Shown: positions 60,332-64,000 of the stretch, piece after piece
How positions within the stretch are numbered: position 1 is the first letter of the stretch
How the letters are laid out: each line of letters begins with the position of its first letter
Program-made: the position numbers and the translations under genes
Notes under the pieces: generated by a model
What the model saw: the letters and a program-made list of their open reading frames with translations, nothing else
The model's database searches: none
What the model was told of the DNA's origin: nothing
Assembly (NCBI GenBank): GCA_015501075.1
Contig: JADNYJ010000028.1
Coordinates: 1-64,000, forward strand
Source of the DNA: Gymnopilus junonius
Lineage: Eukaryota > Basidiomycota > Agaricomycetes > Agaricales > Galerinaceae
DNA length: 64,000 nt
Direction of reading: 5' to 3'

Positions 60332-61845
60332 GATTGGATAGTTATCGACCAGGCAAAGCTAAGAGGACGTTAAAGAGGTTGTCCCTGTAACAGCCCACCT
60401 TTTATACGTTTCCTTTGAAACGGGCGGCGTCTTGTTCGGTAGATCTTGTAATATCGACTTCATCGGAAACGTAATGTGGGGTAGACACTATGAATAGAAA
60501 AGGTAAATGGACACCGAGGCATATTCAAGAACAGGGTCGTGCGGAGTCACAAGTTCCAGCGCTCGAGGTTGAAATGGACAGGAAGTATGCAGAATAGGGA
60601 CCAGTTTCATAAGACCGAAGCTTCGAAGGCCTGGGCAGTTTCCTCCTCCGTCTTATGCCAAGTACGAGAAGTAAGAAAGATGACTTCAAATCTGCCTATG
60701 AGTGAGAAAACTAACTGATGATCATGAAAGATGGTGCATTATTGTCAGCGTAACATGCAGGGAGTCTGAGGGAGGCATAGATTCTTACCTCTCATTTACT
60801 TTTGAGGCTAGGGCGAGGAGCCAAGTACGTTCCGCCGATAGCGGTAATGATGAACAAAAAACCGATGACCATATCGCCGTTACTGACGTTTCCCTTAGAT
60901 GGAGGAGATTGAATTGCGAATGATTGTCAAGCCGCCAAATCCTAAATGGAGCGTAGAATTCTGTGTAGCAAAGTATCCAAGACGTTTACATTGCCTCCAC
61001 CACAGGTTGAGTCAATTGTTCCAAGAACATCTCCTTAGCGAATTCACTGCTTATTACGGTGAAGAACGGGCTCGAAATGTTCCAGGAACTCACACGCGTT
61101 GTAGGTACTGTACCCCTTCCAGTCACGAAATGGGAAGAACGAAGAAGAAAGCTGGTAAACAAACAAACTCTTGAATATCATCGATTGGAAGCATCCAGAG
61201 CGGCTCAAATAAACGTCGTTCGGATAGTCAATGCCCTAGAAGTATTTTGGATGAATTTGATCATGGCGGTTTGCTTGAAAGTTGAACGCAAAAAATGCCG
61301 CATTGTTAGCGATGACCTAAGTGGACCGGAAATCCCCGGGGCGTCCAATCAACGGTGGTCCCAAGTCAGGGGCAGCATATGCATCGCGCCATCACCCATT
61401 GCACACCGTGGCAACATAATTATTACGATAGTGGCTTGGAACGAAAAGGAGTACATTAGAGGTTACCTGCAAGTTGGATTATTCCTAAGGAATTCCCATT
61501 TAAGTCGAAGCCCCACCGCCCCAAGCCAATCAGAAGACGCAGAATCCTCTGGTCAAACCTTGCAGATAACCTCTATTTAGCACTTCTTTTATAGTAATAC
61601 TCCAATTCCACAGCCCTACGAATACGTTGCAGAGGCGGCGCTATATAACGCAGCACGCCTTCACTTTCTGAATACCCAGTCTGTCCAACCATCAGATAAT
61701 TATAAATACCAGTCAGCAGTAAATATAATGGAAAGCATCCGCCCAACGTTGCATGTTCTGGGTATTTAAAGGCCTGTGAACATCGTATCGATTGATCGCG
61801 CCATATCATCACTTATATTTCCCTCCTGAATCATACTCTGAAGCT
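60332..61845. other. Intergenic between tyrosinase and YCII-like genes
   Basis: This includes the tyrosinase promoter (TATAAAAG near 60,400 on the minus strand) and one candidate small gene. The plus-strand frames at 60,899-61,580 show no conserved motif, and their phase is inconsistent with splicing. Confidence 0.4.
60607..60872 (-). CDS. Candidate small single-span membrane protein
   Basis: Two exons, 60,872-60,800 and 60,695-60,607, with a 104-nt GT-AG intron, would encode 53 residues. The first exon gives MVIGFLFIITAIGGTYLAPR, a clear transmembrane helix followed by a Pro/Arg turn. The second ends TWHKTEEETAQAFEASVL, a charged amphipathic tail. This shape fits small mitochondrial or ER accessory subunits, but I cannot name one. 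An upstream exon is possible, because the frame stays open for about 13 codons before the ATG. It is divergent from nothing nearby and points the same way as tyrosinase, whose ATG is 276 bp downstream. Confidence 0.35.
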
Positions 61846-62360
61846 ATGTCAGCCAATCCATTGGAGAACGCTACCAAGGCCTTCTGGGTCTACGCCCTAT
61901 ATTCCACCGATCCAGAGATCCAAACCAGGCGCAGCGCAGTGCGAGCTGAGCACATGGCTCATATGGGCAGCTTATATGAGGCCAAGCTTATCCGTACGTA
62001 CAAATGAGCCATAAGCCCATCATCAAGTGATCAACTTTCATCTTCTGGAATCCCTTCTAATGACGGCAACACAGGTATTGGTGGTGTTCTATTCGAGCCA
62101 GAACCTAAAGATGCAGACTCTCCAACGGCTGCCGGATCTGCGATGGTTGTCAAATTGGGCTCGGTGGCTGAGGTTCGGAAGATCTTGGAAGAGGACATCT
62201 ACTGGACGAGCAATGTCGTGAGTCATTTTGCTTGATATTGATTTTTTTATCCGGAAGACTTACGGATGTACTTGTGATTGCATATAATATAAAGTGGGAC
62301 AAGGAGAAGCTGCTCATCTTCCGTATTTATATTTCGTCGCTGAGCATTGATGGACTGTAG
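61846..62360 (+). CDS. YCII-like dimeric alpha-beta barrel protein
   Basis: Three exons (61,846-61,993; 62,075-62,217; 62,295-62,360) encode 118 residues. It starts MSANPLENATKAFWVYALYS and continues RSAVRAEHMAHMGSLYEAKL, IRIGGVLFEP and GSAMVVKLGSVAEVRKILEE. It ends DIYWTSNVWDKEKLLIFRIY. The order (strand W-V-Y, helix with an R-EH-AHM motif, G-GG strand, helix, D-YW...WDKE) is the YCII-related ferredoxin-like fold. Such proteins form small dimers with a proposed catalytic or binding pocket, and their substrates in fungi are unknown. Introns of 81 and 77 nt keep the frame. The gene appears intact. Confidence 0.85.
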
Positions 62361-62518
62361 AATTGATAATCAGAGGATCTTCCTATTTCGAATGCTAAAC
62401 TCGAAGTAGTACTTACTTACGTATCCACGCTTGTATTTTAGCTCTACTCGCTTCAATTTGGTCGCAGTATAGTTCTTCAAGTACAACTTACCAATCCCTC
62501 AATAAGTATCAACGTACC

Positions 62519-63080
62519 CTATGTACTACAAGAAAGCTGGGTAGTCCTTTTGATCACTGCCGGAGGATAATTGAGCTCCAATTGAATATCGGTCAGTTGC
62601 ACACCTCCTGATTTCATTTTTTTTTTGATCCGGTATCGCTTTACTTCCTCAGGTACGTCTGTCTCCTGCCCTCTCGTGAACACGATCCGCACATGCTTCA
62701 ATGATTGGATACATTCGTTCAGCGATGGACTGGAGGACAGTCTCACTGGAACCAATCCAGGCGCCCATTCGAATACCTCGAGATGTGGTAAGATAACAGG
62801 TCCTTGAGGATCTGTATCTACTAGAAGCCCCTGGAGGTTAAATGCATAATAGTAACTACTACGGTCAAACTCCCTCTCGGTAATTGGGTCAGCGGTTCCT
62901 GTCCGATAACCAGATGTTTGAGACTTGGGCTGGCTTCAAGAAGTTTGAAGGCAAGGAATAATAATACCAATCTCCCTTTGATTATCCTATGCACAGCGCA
63001 AAACATAATCATCAAGTCAACTTATTGAAACCTTCCAAGCAACTAGCCCTCATATAAATTCTGATGGACCACGGTCACTC
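62519..63080 (-). pseudogene. F-box/LRR-type family, damaged copy 1
   Basis: On the minus strand LEASPSLKHLVIGQEPLTQL is followed, after a change of frame, by EFDRSSYYYAFNLQGLLVDT and VILPHLEVFEWAPGLVP. It ends IQSLKHVRIVFTRGQETDVP and LTDIQLELNYPP. Aligned with the second copy downstream, one base is missing near 62,887, which breaks the frame. Leu-rich segments with L-HLEVFEW and L--V-I-F-RGQ patterns are typical of the C-terminal half of agaric F-box proteins. The F-box itself is not visible. Confidence 0.55.
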
Positions 63081-63525
63081 GTTCTAGAATCCCAATCCGC
63101 CTATAATTCCTCCGATGAGGATGTCGCACTCCAATTCTGATCCTGCATTAACCGCACCCAACTGTGTCGTAGGAGGCGCTCTTTTAGAGCTTGATAAAAT
63201 GCAGGTGTCAGGAGAAATAGATATGACTGCAGCATAGTGAGTGAATGCGATCGATACTGAATACACAAAATGCTCATATACATTTAGAATGACTTTTCTA
63301 AATTTTAGATTCCTGTCGACCCTACAATGTTCCCCTCGGTATCAAAATATGAAGATAGATGAGTTATTTCTTTTTTATGCTGGTTCCTTGATGAATACCA
63401 TGAGTCTACAGGATTTAATCGAATCTAATTTGGTTGAAAATAGTTTTGTGACTTCTGCTCCGAGATCGGTGGACTGACTAGTACCTACATAAAATAAGGG
63501 TATTTCTGTCCTGCATAGCGCGAGT
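63081..63525. other. Intergenic between the two F-box-type copies
   Basis: No gene recognised. The sequence is moderately AT-rich with only short frames. Confidence 0.35.
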
Positions 63526-64000
63526 TCAAGTACGACTTATCAATCCTTCAATATGTATCAGCATATCCCCATGTCTGATTTCGACCATTGAGGCCATAGG
63601 ACGACGAGAGCTGGTTAGGCCCTTTCTGGCCATCGGGGGAGGATAATTAAGTTCCAGTTTAACATCAGTCAGCTGCACACCTTCTGATCTCATCTTTTCG
63701 TCCCGGTATTGATTCACTTCCTCCAGAATGTCTATTTCCTGTCCCCTCGTGAACATGATCCGCACACGCTTCAAGGATGTCACTCCGGATGGAGGCGGTG
63801 GATCCATTCGTTCGGTGATGAATTGTAACACAGCCTCATCTGGAACTAATCCAGGCGACCATTCGAATACCTCGAGACGGGGTAAGATGATAGGGTTGCA
63901 GGGTCGGGATCTGCATCGAGAAGAAGCCACTTGAGGTCAAATGCACGGAAGTAACTGCGAGGATCGTATCTCCGCCTCGTCAACTTGTTGAATGGCTCCT
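63526..64000 (-). pseudogene. F-box/LRR-type family, copy 2 (partial, runs off the window)
   Basis: The minus strand from 64,000 reads EPFNKLTRRRYDPRSYFRAF and DLKWLLLDADP. Then, in another frame, it reads IILPRLEVFEWSPGLVPDEA, VTSLKRVRIMFTRGQEIDIL and LTDVKLELNYPPP, with a stop at 63,526. It is a paralogue of the copy at 62.5-63.1 kb. Compared with that copy, the segment between DADP and ILPRLEV is five bases longer, which shifts the frame near 63,900. Either this copy is also broken or an unrecognised splice restores it. The N-terminal part, including any F-box, lies outside the window. Confidence 0.55.

Noticed and set aside
60899..61580. Plus-strand open frames upstream of the YCII-like gene as a new gene
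   Set aside because: There are two overlapping frames in different phases, no domain, and no splice site that joins them.
46343..62360. A metabolic or defence gene cluster formed by WC-1, RPL10, CBP3, tyrosinase and the YCII-like gene
   Set aside because: The products belong to unrelated processes (light sensing, ribosome, respiratory assembly, melanin) and show no shared regulation in the sequence. They look like ordinary neighbours.

Overview
The window looks like nuclear DNA of a mushroom-forming basidiomycete (Agaricomycetes). The evidence is short GT-AG introns (about 45-60 nt) in almost every gene, a white collar 1-type LOV/PAS photoreceptor without a GATA finger, an agaric-type tyrosinase, F-box/repeat-type gene families, and several kinds of decayed transposon. 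No prokaryotic feature, CRISPR array, rRNA or functional tRNA was seen. Exon boundaries were worked out by hand and have not been checked against transcripts.

Layout. (1) 1-24,400: gene-poor accessory DNA of medium GC. It holds broken gene copies (an F-box-like gene at 3.1-4.0 kb, an HMG-box gene at 17.9-18.6 kb, a fragment of an unnamed family at 19.4 kb, a Ser/Gly-rich remnant at 21-22.5 kb), a decayed Ty1/Copia gag with LTR-like DNA on its right (22.5-24.4 kb), and several inverted or direct repeats. One is a roughly 2 kb nest of inverted repeats at 14.9-16.7 kb. (2) 24,400-45,900: an AT-rich, almost CpG-free block of old, heavily mutated transposon DNA. It includes an unidentified multi-kb remnant at 32-34 kb, a Ty3/Gypsy-like gag-protease remnant at 38-42.8 kb and a DIRS-like gag/reverse-transcriptase fragment on the minus strand at 42.9-44.7 kb. 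Four elements that keep their CpGs and have clean target-site duplications sit inside this block: a 4,420-bp hAT element (26,170-30,589), a 678-bp tRNA-headed SINE inside the Gypsy-like gag (39,800-40,477), a 573-bp hAT-type MITE (44,891-45,463) and a 144-bp inverted-repeat element (24,844-24,987). (3) 46,343-64,000: gene-bearing DNA with intact conserved genes: WC-1 photoreceptor, ribosomal protein L10, an unknown protein, the complex III assembly chaperone CBP3/UQCC1, tyrosinase, and a YCII-like small protein. It ends in two damaged tandem copies of an F-box-type family.

The conserved genes do not form an obvious pathway cluster; they look like ordinary chromosomal neighbours. The most informative part is the transposon layering. 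CpG content separates old sequence from young insertions, and the MITE's left end matches the left end of the larger hAT element at 21 of 24 positions, which suggests that the larger element's family mobilised the small one. I found no convincing new multi-gene system. The SINE and the hAT/MITE pair are the best candidates for undescribed elements.
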